In this document: in pieces, positions 24,989 to 33,689 of the stretch | How the letters are laid out: each line of letters starts with the position of its first letter | Numbering within the stretch: position 1 is the stretch's first letter | From: an uncultured Clostridia bacterium | GTDB lineage: Bacteria > Bacillota > Clostridia > Oscillospirales > Ruminococcaceae | Assembly: GCA_947626165.1 (NCBI GenBank) | Contig: CANQRG010000012.1 | Coordinates: forward strand, 1 to 64,000 | DNA length: 64,000 bases | Reading direction: 5' to 3' | Translations under genes and position numbers: made by a program | Notes under the pieces: model-generated | What the model was told of the DNA's origin: nothing | Seen by the model: the letters and a program-made list of their open reading frames with translations, nothing else | The model's database searches: none

Positions 24989-25029
24989 TTTAATTATCCA
25001 TTTTCCACTATCAATTATCAATTAATAAA

Positions 25030-25148
25030 CCCGCCGTTTTGAAACGTGAAACATTAAATAAAACTTTTAATAGGCGGCAGAGCCTCCGGCGGCTCGCCGG
25101 TCTTGCCTCTTGCTTCTTGCTTCTTGCCTCTAGCAGCACTGCGTGCAG
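25030..25148. repeat. Dispersed repeats downstream of araD
   Basis: Contains CCGCCGTTTTGAAACGTG and AATAAAACTTTTAATAGGC (inverted relative to the copy near 19650), CGGCGGCTCGCCGGTCTTGC, TTGCCTCTTGCTTCTTGC and GCACTGCGTGCAGGGC. The repeat runs up to the araD stop codon. Confidence 0.75.
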
Positions 25149-25150
25149 GG

Positions 25151-25861
25151 CTAGCCCTGCTGCCCATAGTATGCGTTATCCCCGTGCTTTCTAAAAAAAT
25201 GCTTATCCAAAAGCCGCTGCTGCATTTTAAGCGTCGTTGTCTCCTTTTTATAAGCAAGCATCTCAGTATGCCATGCCATAAAGGCGATCTCTTCGAGAAT
25301 TACCGCCTTTTCAACAGCCGATATCGCATCGTCGCCCCAGAGAAACGGTCCGTGAGAGTACACAAGGCAAGCGTTCATTCTGGAAGGGCTTGTCCTGTGG
25401 GAAACAAAAGTCTCTACAATAACACGTCCTGTGTTTCTTTCATATTCAGAAGCTATCTCCTCGTCGGTCATTTTTCTTGTTACAGGAATCGCTCCGTAGA
25501 AATAATCTGCGTGAGTTGTACCGTATGCGCTTATGCTCTTTCCTGCCTGCGCCCATATTGTCGCCCATCTGGAGTGAGTGTGGACAACGGCGTTTGCATT
25601 AGAGAAATTCTTATAAATCTCAAGATGAGTAGGCATATCAGAACTGGGCTTTAAAGTGCCTTCAACTATATTCCCCTTTAGATCGCATACGACCATTTTA
25701 TCAGGCGAAAGATCTTTATAAGCAACTCCGCTGGGCTTTATCGCAAACAGACCCTTCTCACGGTCGATTTCTGATACGTTGCCCCAAGTCGAAATAACAA
25801 GCTTGTTCTCTGGCAGCATCATATTCGCACGGTAAACTCTTTCTTTTAATTCTTCCAGCAT
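25151..25861 (-). CDS. araD: L-ribulose-5-phosphate 4-epimerase
   Basis: Converts L-ribulose 5-phosphate to D-xylulose 5-phosphate, the last dedicated step of arabinose use. It is a class II aldolase-fold zinc enzyme. It shows NKLVISTWGNVSEID, IKPSGVAYKDLSPDKMVVCD, SSDMPTHLEIYKNF, the metal site AVVHTHSRWATIWAQAG, and HADYFYGAIPVTR. At 236 residues it is normal in length. Its ATG lies one base from the araB stop codon, so the two genes are translationally coupled. Dispersed repeats follow the stop codon. Confidence 0.97.
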   Translation of the reverse strand: MLEELKERVYRANMMLPENKLVISTWGNVSEIDREKGLFAIKPSGVAYKDLSPDKMVVCDLKGNIVEGTLKPSSDMPTHLEIYKNFSNANAVVHTHSRWATIWAQAGKSISAYGTTHADYFYGAIPVTRKMTDEEIASEYERNTGRVIVETFVSHRTSPSRMNACLVYSHGPFLWGDDAISAVEKAVILEEIAFMAWHTEMLAYKKETTTLKMQQRLLDKHFFRKHGDNAYYGQQG

Positions 25862-25862
25862 A

Positions 25863-27530
25863 TCACTTGTTCCTTTCGGATTTTATTTTCTTGAGCGTTT
25901 TCATAACGTTGTTTTCCCCTCTGCCGAAGTAGTCGTGCAGTTTTTTATACTCGGCATAAAGTCTGTCATAAACCTCTGCGTTTTCTTTAATCGGAGAATA
26001 GTATTTGTCTTTTACCTTGCCAAGCCTTCGTGCGGCTTCAAAAACGCTGTCGTAACCGCCGTTTTCTTTCCCTGCCGCAACGCTTGCAAAAATTGCGCTT
26101 CCCAGCGCAGGACCCTGAGACGAGCCTGCGATCTTAACAGGCATATTCAAAACGTCGCTGTAGATCTGCATAGCCATTTCGTTTTTAACTGCTATGCCTC
26201 CGCTAGCGTAAAACTCCTCAACCTCAATTCCGTTATCCCGAAAGTTCTCAACTATCATTCGAGTACCGTATGCTGTAGCTTCAATCAGCGCGCGGTATAT
26301 CTCCTCCGGCTTAGTTGAAAGCGTCATACCCAGCATACAGCCTGTCAAATCTGCGTCGACAAGAACCGAACGATTTCCGTTCCACCAGTCGAGAGCCAGC
26401 AGACCGCTTTCGCCTGCTTTTTGCTTCTCAGCCAAAGAAGTCAGATACTGATGAATGTCCATACCGTTTGCTTTTGCCTCTTTATGATAGCTTTCAGGAA
26501 CGCAGTTGTCAACCAGCCACGCAAAGTGGTCGCCCACGCAGGACTGACCTGCCTCGTAACCGAAAAGTCCCGGCATAACGCCGTCCTCGACGACTCCGCA
26601 CATTCCCGGAACCTGTTTTTCCTCCTCGCCCATAAGAATGTGGCAGGTAGAAGTTCCGATAATAGCTAGCATTTTCTTAGGTCCGTCTATCGAAACAGAC
26701 GGAACGCAGACATGGGCGTCAACATTTCCTATACTAACTATAGTACCCTCTGAAAGACCAGTTTTATCTGCAAATTCAGGAGTGATAGTTCCAGCCCTTT
26801 CTCCAAGCGGAGTTATCACCTTTCCCAGCTTTTCCTCAACGCAGTTTTCAAGCATTGGGTTTAGCGCTTTGAAAAACTCTCTTGACGGATAGCCCTTACG
26901 CTTATTCCAAATAGCCTTATAGCCCGCCGTGCAGGAATTTCTCGTTTCATTTCCCGTCATCATCCAGACTATCCAGTCGGCGGCTTCTATCCACCTGTCC
27001 ATCGCACTGTAGATCTCAGGCGCTTCGTCGCATATCTGCATAAGCTTTGGTATTGCCCACTCGCTCGAAATCTTTCCGCCGTAGTTTTTAAGCCACTCTT
27101 CTCCTCTTTGTTCGGCAATCTCATTCAGTCGGTTAGCCTCATACTGTGCGGCGTGGTGCTTCCACAGCTTTACCCACGAATGAGGATTATGTTTATACTC
27201 GTCTAAAAAGCAAAGTGGCGTTCCGTCCGCTTTGCAGGGAATCATAGTACAAGCCGTAAAATCTGTACCTATTGCGACAATATCCTTTGGGTTGACACCG
27301 CTTGATTTTATCACCTGCGGTATTGTGTGATACAAAACCTCCAGATAATCCATAGGGTGCTGAAGCGCATAATCGCTCTCCAGCTTTTCACCGCTTGGCA
27401 ATTCTTTATCCATAACTCCGTGAGGGTATTCATATACAGACGAAGCCATTTCCTCACCGGTTGATATATCAAGAAGCAAAGCTCTGCCTGACAGCGAACC
27501 AAAATCTATGCCTATAGTATACTTTCCCAT
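25863..27530 (-). CDS. araB: Ribulokinase
   Basis: Phosphorylates L-ribulose. It is an FGGY-family kinase, 555 residues. The N-terminal domain begins [19 protein letters not shown], with [20 protein letters not shown] characteristic of ribulokinase. The C-terminal domain has the phosphate loop [30 protein letters not shown] and [14 protein letters not shown] 27530 is chosen since AAAGGA is nine bases upstream; GTG 27536 is too close. It leads the araB-araD operon from the promoter at 27585-27613. Isomerase araA and transport genes are not in this window. Confidence 0.97.
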   Translation of the reverse strand: MGKYTIGIDFGSLSGRALLLDISTGEEMASSVYEYPHGVMDKELPSGEKLESDYALQHPMDYLEVLYHTIPQVIKSSGVNPKDIVAIGTDFTACTMIPCKADGTPLCFLDEYKHNPHSWVKLWKHHAAQYEANRLNEIAEQRGEEWLKNYGGKISSEWAIPKLMQICDEAPEIYSAMDRWIEAADWIVWMMTGNETRNSCTAGYKAIWNKRKGYPSREFFKALNPMLENCVEEKLGKVITPLGERAGTITPEFADKTGLSEGTIVSIGNVDAHVCVPSVSIDGPKKMLAIIGTSTCHILMGEEEKQVPGMCGVVEDGVMPGLFGYEAGQSCVGDHFAWLVDNCVPESYHKEAKANGMDIHQYLTSLAEKQKAGESGLLALDWWNGNRSVLVDADLTGCMLGMTLSTKPEEIYRALIEATAYGTRMIVENFRDNGIEVEEFYASGGIAVKNEMAMQIYSDVLNMPVKIAGSSQGPALGSAIFASVAAGKENGGYDSVFEAARRLGKVKDKYYSPIKENAEVYDRLYAEYKKLHDYFGRGENNVMKTLKKIKSERNK

Positions 27531-27584
27531 ATTCACCGTTCCTTTGTGATAAATATTTTGAACTACAGCTTAAATTTTAGTATT

Positions 27585-27613
27585 ATTGTATCATACTGCG
27601 AAACTTAAATCAA
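27585..27613 (-). promoter_or_regulatory. araB-araD promoter
   Basis: On the minus strand TTGATT (27608-27613) and TACAAT (27585-27590) are 17 bases apart. A TTATGG/CCATAA inverted repeat lies further upstream, about 27633-27650, between the divergent ara and VanY genes. Confidence 0.6.
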
Positions 27614-27695
27614 TATATTATCCAAAATTAGTTATGGACTTAACCATAAATTTGTGATATAATATAGTTCAAACTACAAAAAAGGAATATTTAAA

Positions 27696-28382
27696 ATGAA
27701 AAGAACAATAATGATTTTTCTGGCAGTCTCCTTACTGCTCTTGATCTCCGGCTGCGATAAAGGCAGTGATAAAAAGCCGTCTGCGTCATCTGACGTATCA
27801 TCGTCATCAGTTGAACAGCCTGCTGTTAAGGCTATGGCAAAAGCACATTCAACCGAGGTCGTTGACGGAGTAACTTACATTGACGGAATTTTGATAGTGA
27901 ACAAAACCTATTCTTTGCCCAAAAGTTATAACTACGGTTTAACTGACGAAACGCTAAAAGCATTCAATAAAATGAGAAATGCGGCGGCTAAAGATAACAT
28001 CTCATTAGAGATAGCGTCAGGCTTCAGAAGCTATGAGGAACAGGAGACGCTGTATAAAGAATATTCAGCCGAAAACGGTCAGAAAGAAGCAGATACATAC
28101 TCAGCCAGAGCGGGATATTCGGAGCACCAGTCGGGTATGGCAATAGACGTAAACGGCGCAGATTTTAGTATGGTCGGACAAAAGGATATGAAGTGGCTTG
28201 AAAAGCACTGTTCCGAATACGGCTTTATAATTCGTTTTCCTAAGGGGAAGGAAAGCATTACAGGATACAGCTACGAACCGTGGCATATCAGATATGTCGG
28301 CAGGAAAACAGCAAAGGAAATGAAAAAGCAAGGCTTGTGCCTTGAGGAGTATCTGGGCGTAGACTCAGCATATAAAAATTAA
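27696..28382 (+). CDS. D-alanyl-D-alanine carboxypeptidase lipoprotein, VanY/M15B family
   Basis: Trims the terminal D-Ala from peptidoglycan stem peptides outside the membrane. A lipoprotein signal ends in LLISGC (cysteine about 20), followed by a serine-rich linker. The peptidase domain has IASGFRSYEEQETLYKEY, the zinc motif YSEHQSGMAIDVNG (S-x-H-x(6)-D) and EPWHIRYVG with the third ligand histidine. At 228 residues it has normal length. It neighbours a FemAB-type wall enzyme, consistent with a role in cell-wall maintenance. Resistance to glycopeptides cannot be inferred, since no vanHAX genes are present. Confidence 0.93.
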   Translation: MKRTIMIFLAVSLLLLISGCDKGSDKKPSASSDVSSSSVEQPAVKAMAKAHSTEVVDGVTYIDGILIVNKTYSLPKSYNYGLTDETLKAFNKMRNAAAKDNISLEIASGFRSYEEQETLYKEYSAENGQKEADTYSARAGYSEHQSGMAIDVNGADFSMVGQKDMKWLEKHCSEYGFIIRFPKGKESITGYSYEPWHIRYVGRKTAKEMKKQGLCLEEYLGVDSAYKN

Positions 28383-28486
28383 CAAGAAGCAAGAAATTTA
28401 GAGGCAAGAAGCAAGATATTACTGGAGAACTTTGTAAAAAAATTAGTTCTTGCATCTTGCCTCTTGCTTCTTGCCTCTAGTTGCTT
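28383..28486. repeat. 21-bp family repeats forming a long inverted pair
   Basis: Left arm GAAGCAAGAAATTTAGAGGC and GAAGCAAGATA (about 28386-28420) is complementary in type to the right arm TCTTGCATCTTGCCTCTTGC and TTCTTGCCTCTAG (about 28448-28481). Transcribed, this gives a long imperfect stem-loop between the VanY and FemAB genes. Confidence 0.8.
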
Positions 28487-28554
28487 TTTTTCTTTTAATA
28501 GTGTATAATATGGTAAAGTTAAAAGTAAAGAGTAAAAAGGTGGGAATTTAAAAC

Positions 28555-29649
28555 TTGGAGATTCTTGATAAAAATAATGAAGAGCAGTGCAGTGAATACG
28601 AAGCATTTGCAAGTACAGATAAAAACGGAGTTTTTTTGCAGTCTCTTGACTGGACTAAGGTTAAAGACAACTGGGGCTGGGAGGCTGTAATTTCAAGAGA
28701 TTCAAACGGCAAAATACAGGGAACTTGTCTTGTGCTTATAAAGAAAATACCTATATTTGGCTGTTCATTTCTCTACGCTTCTCACGGTCCTGTATGCGAT
28801 TACCACAACAAAGAAGTTATTGAGGATTTGTTCGAGGGTATAAAGGTGCTTGCCAAAAAGTATAATTGCTATGAGTTTATGTGGGATCCCTGCTTTTCTG
28901 AAAAAGATGAAAAGGCAAAGAACATTCTTAAAGAAATGGGATTTTCTCATATTGAAAATGCACCTGAGCTTTCTACCATTCAGGCTAGAAATAACTATAT
29001 GCTGTTAAATATCGAGGGCAAAACTCCCGACGAGGTTATGGCAAGCTTTCATTCAAAGTGGAGATATAATATACGCCTAGCTTCCCGTAAGGGTGTTGTG
29101 TGCAGAGCGTGCGGACCTGAGGCTATAGATGATTTCTATCCAATGATGGCTGAAACGGGTACCCGTGACGGCTTTGCAATAAGACCTAAAGAGTATTTTG
29201 TTAAAATGCTTACCGCACTTGGCAAAGAGCATTGCAGACTGTATATGTGTTATCTGCAAAACGAGGACGGAACCGAAACTCCTGTTTCGGGAGCAATAAC
29301 AACACAGTATGCGGGAAAGACCTGCTATGTTTACGGGGCTTCTTCAAATAAGCACAGAAACGTTATGCCTAACCATCTTATGCAGTGGACTATGATACAG
29401 TGGGCTTTGGAAAATAACAATTTCATATACGATTTTCAGGGCATACCTTTTTATACCGATGAAACTCACCCCAACTACGGCGTATACAAATTCAAAAAGG
29501 GCTTTAACGGCGAGGTGGTTACCTATGCCGGAGAGTTTTATTATACGTTTTCTCCATTCAAGAAGAAACTTGTGAATTTCTTTGAAAAAATATACAGAGG
29601 TCTTCACGAGCTGCAAAGAAAAATAAAGATAGCCACAAGACATACTTAA
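28555..29649 (+). CDS. FemAB/FemX-family peptidoglycan bridge aminoacyltransferase
   Basis: Transfers amino acids from aminoacyl-tRNA to the lipid II stem peptide. It has two GNAT-like halves: the first with FLQSLDWTKVKDNWGWEAV and FLYASHGPVCDY, the second after FHSKWRYNIRLASRKGVV with YVYGASSNKHRNVMPNHLMQ and YDFQGIPFYTDETHPNYGVY ending in KFKKGFNGEVVTYAGEF. At 364 residues it is single-unit FemX-like, without the long coiled-coil arm of FemA. It starts at TTG 28555 with AAGGTGGG ten bases upstream; no ATG fits. Confidence 0.92.
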   Translation: MEILDKNNEEQCSEYEAFASTDKNGVFLQSLDWTKVKDNWGWEAVISRDSNGKIQGTCLVLIKKIPIFGCSFLYASHGPVCDYHNKEVIEDLFEGIKVLAKKYNCYEFMWDPCFSEKDEKAKNILKEMGFSHIENAPELSTIQARNNYMLLNIEGKTPDEVMASFHSKWRYNIRLASRKGVVCRACGPEAIDDFYPMMAETGTRDGFAIRPKEYFVKMLTALGKEHCRLYMCYLQNEDGTETPVSGAITTQYAGKTCYVYGASSNKHRNVMPNHLMQWTMIQWALENNNFIYDFQGIPFYTDETHPNYGVYKFKKGFNGEVVTYAGEFYYTFSPFKKKLVNFFEKIYRGLHELQRKIKIATRHT

Positions 29650-29730
29650 AGTCTGATACTTGCATTTTATTTGTTATTTGGTTATAATATAATTATAATG
29701 ATAATATAAATACGAAAGGATGTATAAATT

Positions 29731-29934
29731 ATGGCTTTTGAAGTTAAAAGAGATACTATTATCGGCGATGTTCTTGACGCCGACAAAGATACCGCGCCTT
29801 TCTTTTTAGAAATGGGTATGCACTGTCTCGGCTGCCCGTCATCAAGGGGAGAAACTATCGAACAGGCTTGTGCTGTTCACGGCGTTGACGCAGACGAGCT
29901 TGTTGAAAAGCTGAACGCACATTTCGGAAACTAA
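29731..29934 (+). CDS. DUF1858 domain protein
   Basis: A 67-residue protein made only of the DUF1858 domain: ITRDTI-like start (VKRDTIIGDVLDADKDTAPF), FFLEMGMHCLGCPSSRGETI and EQACAVHGVDADELVEKLN. The same domain forms the N-terminus of ScdA/RIC-type iron-sulfur repair proteins, and the CLGC pair could bind a metal or take part in redox chemistry. It is monocistronic, with GAAAGGATG before the ATG and a strong terminator directly after. Confidence 0.93.
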   Translation: MAFEVKRDTIIGDVLDADKDTAPFFLEMGMHCLGCPSSRGETIEQACAVHGVDADELVEKLNAHFGN

Positions 29935-29943
29935 AACCATATA

Positions 29944-29970
29944 GGGCGGCAGTTTTGCCGCCCTTAATTT
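29944..29970 (+). terminator. Intrinsic terminator
   Basis: GGGCGGCA (29944-29951) and TGCCGCCC (29956-29963), four-base loop, then TTAATTTTT. Confidence 0.93.
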
Positions 29971-29986
29971 TTATAGGAAACAAGCT

Positions 29987-30691
29987 ATGATAAACTTAGA
30001 TAACAGATTAAAACAGTGTGCCGAATTTGTATCGGGGAAAGGCTGTGCCGCAGACGTGGGTACGGACCACGCATATCTTGCGGTTCACTTAATTACAAGC
30101 GGTATTTGCAAAAAGGTCATCGCCTGCGATCTAAGAGAAGGACCTTTGCAAATTGCAAAAGAGCATATCCATAACGAAGGCTTAGATGGTACAATTCAAA
30201 CTGTTCTTTCCGACGGTTTAGACAATATCTCTCCCGACGGCATAAGCGACATTATAATCGCAGGTATGGGCGGAGAGCTTATAGCTAGAATAATCTCAAG
30301 GGCAGAGTGGGTAAAGAAAAACAAAGTAAACCTTATTCTTCAGCCTATGACAAAAGCAAGCGACCTTAGAAAATTTCTTTTTGAAAACGGCTTTAAAATT
30401 AAACGGGAAAAAGCCGTAAAAAGCGAGCCGTTTATATATTCTGTTATAAATGCCCAATACTCCGAAGCATCTGTAACTTACGAGGACTATGAAATTTATA
30501 CAGGCGGTCTTGATTTTAACAGCAAGCTCGACAGAGAATATTTGAATATTCAGGCGAACAGGCTTATAATTGCAGGTAAGGGTATGTTAAAATCCGCAAA
30601 CAAAAGCGAAAATACGATTTCAAACGGCAAAGAAAAAATACGGCTTGGAAACATCATTTTAAACAGGCTAAAAGAAGTAAGAAAGGACTGA
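29987..30691 (+). CDS. trmK: tRNA (adenine(22)-N1)-methyltransferase
   Basis: Methylates A22 of tRNA using S-adenosylmethionine. It shows the TrmK Rossmann motifs CAADVGTDHAYLAVHLI, VIACDLREGPLQIAKEHI, DGLDNISPDGISDIIIAGMG and LILQPMTKASDLRKFL. At 234 residues it is typical. It is followed four bases later by a Nif3-family gene, the pairing seen throughout Firmicutes. Confidence 0.96.
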   Translation: MINLDNRLKQCAEFVSGKGCAADVGTDHAYLAVHLITSGICKKVIACDLREGPLQIAKEHIHNEGLDGTIQTVLSDGLDNISPDGISDIIIAGMGGELIARIISRAEWVKKNKVNLILQPMTKASDLRKFLFENGFKIKREKAVKSEPFIYSVINAQYSEASVTYEDYEIYTGGLDFNSKLDREYLNIQANRLIIAGKGMLKSANKSENTISNGKEKIRLGNIILNRLKEVRKD

Positions 30692-30695
30692 GTTT

Positions 30696-31460
30696 GTGTC
30701 ACAGGTAATTGACATTTACAAGGCTCTTGATGAGCTTGCTCCGTTTTCGTCTCAAACAGCTTGGGACAACAGCGGAGTTTTGGTAGGCAGCTTATCAAGC
30801 AAAGTTAAAAAAATAATTCTAACTTTAGACATTACATACGAAACGGCTGTTGAGGCTTACAAAATCGGCGCCGACCTCGTTATTTCGCACCACCCTGTTA
30901 TATTCTCGCCTCTAAAGCGCCTTGATGAAAACAACCCGGCTGTGGTTTTATCAAAGCACAACATAACCACAATTTGTATGCACACAAATTTCGATATAGC
31001 AAACGGCGGTATGAATGATATTCTATGCGAAAAGCTAGGTCTTTCTCCGAACGAGGGAGAGATTCTGAATGAAAATGATAATATAGGCAGGATATGCTGC
31101 CTTTCAAAGCCGGCTGATGTTCCTACCGTTGCAAAATGGGTCAAAGACGCTCTCGGCTGCCGGATAGTGAGATATAATGACGCAGGCAGGGAAGTTTCAA
31201 AAGTGGGCATATGCTCTGGCTCAGGGGCTGAATACTTCGCTGACGCACTTGAAAAAGGCTGTCAGCTTCTGATTACCGGAGACATAAAGCATCACGATTT
31301 TATTGACGCTCACAACGCAGGTATCTCATTGATAGACGCCGGGCATTTTTACACAGAAAATATATTTTACGACAAACTTAAAGCATTTCTGCTGGGCAGG
31401 TTTCCCGAATTGGAGATAGAAGTCAGCCGTAAAAACATTGATATCGTAAATGTTATTTAA
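30696..31460 (+). CDS. Nif3-like dinuclear metal centre protein
   Basis: A widely conserved protein that forms a toroidal hexamer with two metal ions per subunit; sometimes annotated as GTP cyclohydrolase I type 2, but its activity is uncertain. Metal-site motifs are ADLVISHHPVIFSPLKRL, TICMHTNFDIANGGMND and LLITGDIKHHDFIDAHNAG, with the late DAGHFYTE. At 254 residues it is the short form lacking the inserted PII-like domain. It starts at GTG 30696, with GAAAGGA eight bases upstream, and is coupled to trmK. Confidence 0.95.
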   Translation: MSQVIDIYKALDELAPFSSQTAWDNSGVLVGSLSSKVKKIILTLDITYETAVEAYKIGADLVISHHPVIFSPLKRLDENNPAVVLSKHNITTICMHTNFDIANGGMNDILCEKLGLSPNEGEILNENDNIGRICCLSKPADVPTVAKWVKDALGCRIVRYNDAGREVSKVGICSGSGAEYFADALEKGCQLLITGDIKHHDFIDAHNAGISLIDAGHFYTENIFYDKLKAFLLGRFPELEIEVSRKNIDIVNVI

Positions 31461-31530
31461 TTGCAAGCAGACGGCTTTTGTGTTATACTCATAAAAGAAA
31501 TAAATTCTTAAACGAAACGAGGACATTATA

Positions 31531-32112
31531 ATGAAACTTTTAGAAAAAATCAGACGTATGGAGCTTCTTATGGCGGTGATAAGTCTTATACTCGGAGTTA
31601 TAATGGTTATTTTTCCGCAGAAAACAATGAGCGTTATCTGCTACGTTATAGCAGGAGCTATTCTCCTTTACGGAGTTATAGATATAATAAGCTATTTCAC
31701 CTCAAAGTCTTATGAGGGGAATTTCAGCCTGACTCTGTTAAGAGGCGTAGTCGCGTCGGTAATAGGCATAATAATATTCATCAGACCGTCTTACCTATCG
31801 ACGTTTATCCCTATCGTCTTGGGAATACTCCTTATCATAGACGGCATTACCTCAATTCAGAAGTCGGTTTTTCTGAAAAACAACAACGTATATTTCTGGC
31901 ACATAAGCATGATCGAATCTATTCTGACGCTTGCGCTGGGTATCTTTGTACTTATCAATCCCCTTTCGGCGCAGACCGCTATAATTATTTGTTTGGGCAT
32001 CTCATTTATCTGGTACGGAATAACAAGCGTTTGGAACTATCTTTACGTTCAGAAGAAAATCAATTTTATAAGAGAAGCCGAGTTAAAAAATGAAATTATT
32101 GATATCGACTAA
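31531..32112 (+). CDS. DUF308/HdeD-like membrane protein
   Basis: A 193-residue protein with about six membrane segments arranged as three similar hairpins. Examples are LMAVISLILGVIMVIFPQK, YVIAGAILLYGVIDIISYF and VVASVIGIIIFIRPSYLSTF. It fits the DUF308 (HdeD) family, whose role in Firmicutes is unknown. It ends with a charged tail. RBS ACGAGG lies before the ATG, and a strong bidirectional terminator follows. Confidence 0.9.
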   Translation: MKLLEKIRRMELLMAVISLILGVIMVIFPQKTMSVICYVIAGAILLYGVIDIISYFTSKSYEGNFSLTLLRGVVASVIGIIIFIRPSYLSTFIPIVLGILLIIDGITSIQKSVFLKNNNVYFWHISMIESILTLALGIFVLINPLSAQTAIIICLGISFIWYGITSVWNYLYVQKKINFIREAELKNEIIDID

Positions 32113-32126
32113 AGCGAATGCAAAAT

Positions 32127-32157
32127 AAGGACCTCCGCCCAAACAGCGGAGGTCCTT
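32127..32157. terminator. Bidirectional terminator
   Basis: AAGGACCTCCGC (32127-32138) pairs with GCGGAGGTCCTT (32146-32157). It separates convergent DUF308 and acyltransferase genes. Confidence 0.93.
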
Positions 32158-33300
32158 TTATGTATTTCTGCTATTTATTTTTATATTATACAAAAGAAGT
32201 ATTCTTTTGAACAGCCATACTGCCGCAAAAGAAATTACCAGAACAGCAAGCGAAAACCATAGAACTCCGAAAACGCCGCCGTACTTATAAGGGTCAAGCC
32301 CCAGCTTCACCATAAAAACCTTAATAGGTATAATATGCACAAGATAAATGCCGAACGAGCAGATATCAACCTGTCTTATGATTTTAAACAGAACACCGCT
32401 TTTTGCATTGCGAAACGAATAGAAAAGTGAAAACACACCTAAGGCTATCAGCAAAAATCCGGGCGAGCTGTTAAAGCTGTAAAGCACATAGCAAATTGAT
32501 TTAACAGCCTCGTTATAAACTGTTTTCTCAAGCAAAACGAAAAAAGAAATAAAAACAATTCCGCCCAGTATTAAAACGACGCTGATAACAGGTTTTATCT
32601 TTACAAATTCCTTATGAACTGCGTAACCTAAAAACAGATATAGCGGCCAAACCTTTTGAATGAAAATATAAAACGCAGGATTGCTTATATCCTGGAAATC
32701 CGAGCTCAGGCTTCCGCTTTGATTTAAAATTGAAAGAGACTTAATTATACCGTTGAATGTTATATCAAAAGCTATCAGAAAAACACCTAAAAGTGCAATA
32801 AGGTAGAAAATATCTCTTTTGTTAGCGTTCGCTGTGATTTTTCTGAAAATGGGAAGCATAAGGTATATTGCTATAACCATATACAAATACCACATATGTA
32901 CCCACGATTTATTTAACGCCGCATTTTTAAGTCCGTTAGCCAAAGTGTAAAGCGTTATGCTTTCACCCGACAGCAAAGCGTCTATAAACTCAAACAATAC
33001 CGAGAAAACCACAATGGCAATAACCATTCTCAGAATGTACTTGCCAAAAATCTTTTTGTAAGTAATATTTCTTGCAGGGTCGAGAAGAAGTGCTCCTGTA
33101 ATCATAACAAAACAGGGAACTGCCCAATTCATAACATACTGGATAATCAAAGAAATATTCATTTGACTATCGTTTATTACAAAAATACCGTCAGAGGCAA
33201 GCGAGCAGGAGTATTTAAAGCAATGAAGTACAACTATGCACAAGCACGCCAATACTCTTAATACGCTCAGATAACCTATTTGTTTACTGTTTTCACTCAT
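32158..33300 (-). CDS. Membrane acyltransferase, acyltransferase-3 family
   Basis: A 380-residue protein with about ten membrane segments that likely O-acetylates a surface polysaccharide or wall polymer. Typical features are the N-terminal IGYLSVLRVLACLCIVVLHC with the catalytic-type histidine, NWAVPCFVMITGALLLDP, WYLYMVIAIYLMLPIFR and the late GIYLVHIIPIKVF. It resembles the WecH/OafA-like branch. It follows the Thr-rich lipoprotein gene by nine bases, and all surface genes from 36.1 to 32.2 kb are read the same way. Confidence 0.92.
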   Translation of the reverse strand: MSENSKQIGYLSVLRVLACLCIVVLHCFKYSCSLASDGIFVINDSQMNISLIIQYVMNWAVPCFVMITGALLLDPARNITYKKIFGKYILRMVIAIVVFSVLFEFIDALLSGESITLYTLANGLKNAALNKSWVHMWYLYMVIAIYLMLPIFRKITANANKRDIFYLIALLGVFLIAFDITFNGIIKSLSILNQSGSLSSDFQDISNPAFYIFIQKVWPLYLFLGYAVHKEFVKIKPVISVVLILGGIVFISFFVLLEKTVYNEAVKSICYVLYSFNSSPGFLLIALGVFSLFYSFRNAKSGVLFKIIRQVDICSFGIYLVHIIPIKVFMVKLGLDPYKYGGVFGVLWFSLAVLVISFAAVWLFKRILLLYNIKINSRNT

Positions 33301-33309
33301 ATGTATGCA

Positions 33310-33684
33310 TTAATATAATGCCGCATCGTTGCCGACGCAGCCGCCGTTTTGATCCTGAACTCTGACCTCTGCCGGAGTTTGATTTTCTGTTGTTTGTACG
33401 GCTTTGTATTCTGTTGTATATACTTCAGTTGTAGTAGTTGCTGCTTTACTGCTTGTTTTCTTCTTCGTCTGCTTGGTCTTGCTTTTTGTCTTATCTTGCT
33501 TTGCTGACGAAGAGGTCGTCGTTGTGGTTGTAGTCGTAGTCGTAGTCGTTGTAGTAGTTGTAGAAGCAGTTGTACTGCTGTCTGTTTTTGCATCAGAAGC
33601 TGAATTATTTTCACCGCACCCTGCAAAAACCATACAAGACATTAAAACAAGTGCGGAAACTAAAGCCAATTTACCTTTAAACAT
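33310..33684 (-). CDS. Thr-rich lipoprotein of unknown function
   Basis: A lipoprotein signal with lipobox VFAGC is followed by a run of about 16 threonines, a Lys/Ser/Thr-rich linker and a short C-terminal segment (PAEVRVQDQNGGCVGNDAAL) with one cysteine. There is no recognisable catalytic domain, so it may be a surface spacer or substrate of the neighbouring transglutaminase-like protein. ATG 33684 is preferred because the GAGG ribosome site is then eight bases away; ATG 33690 overlaps the upstream stop codon as TAATG. The threonine tract is encoded by mixed ACN codons, so it is not a simple slippage tract. Confidence 0.8.
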   Translation of the reverse strand: MFKGKLALVSALVLMSCMVFAGCGENNSASDAKTDSSTTASTTTTTTTTTTTTTTTTSSSAKQDKTKSKTKQTKKKTSSKAATTTTEVYTTEYKAVQTTENQTPAEVRVQDQNGGCVGNDAALY

Positions 33685-33689
33685 ATGCA

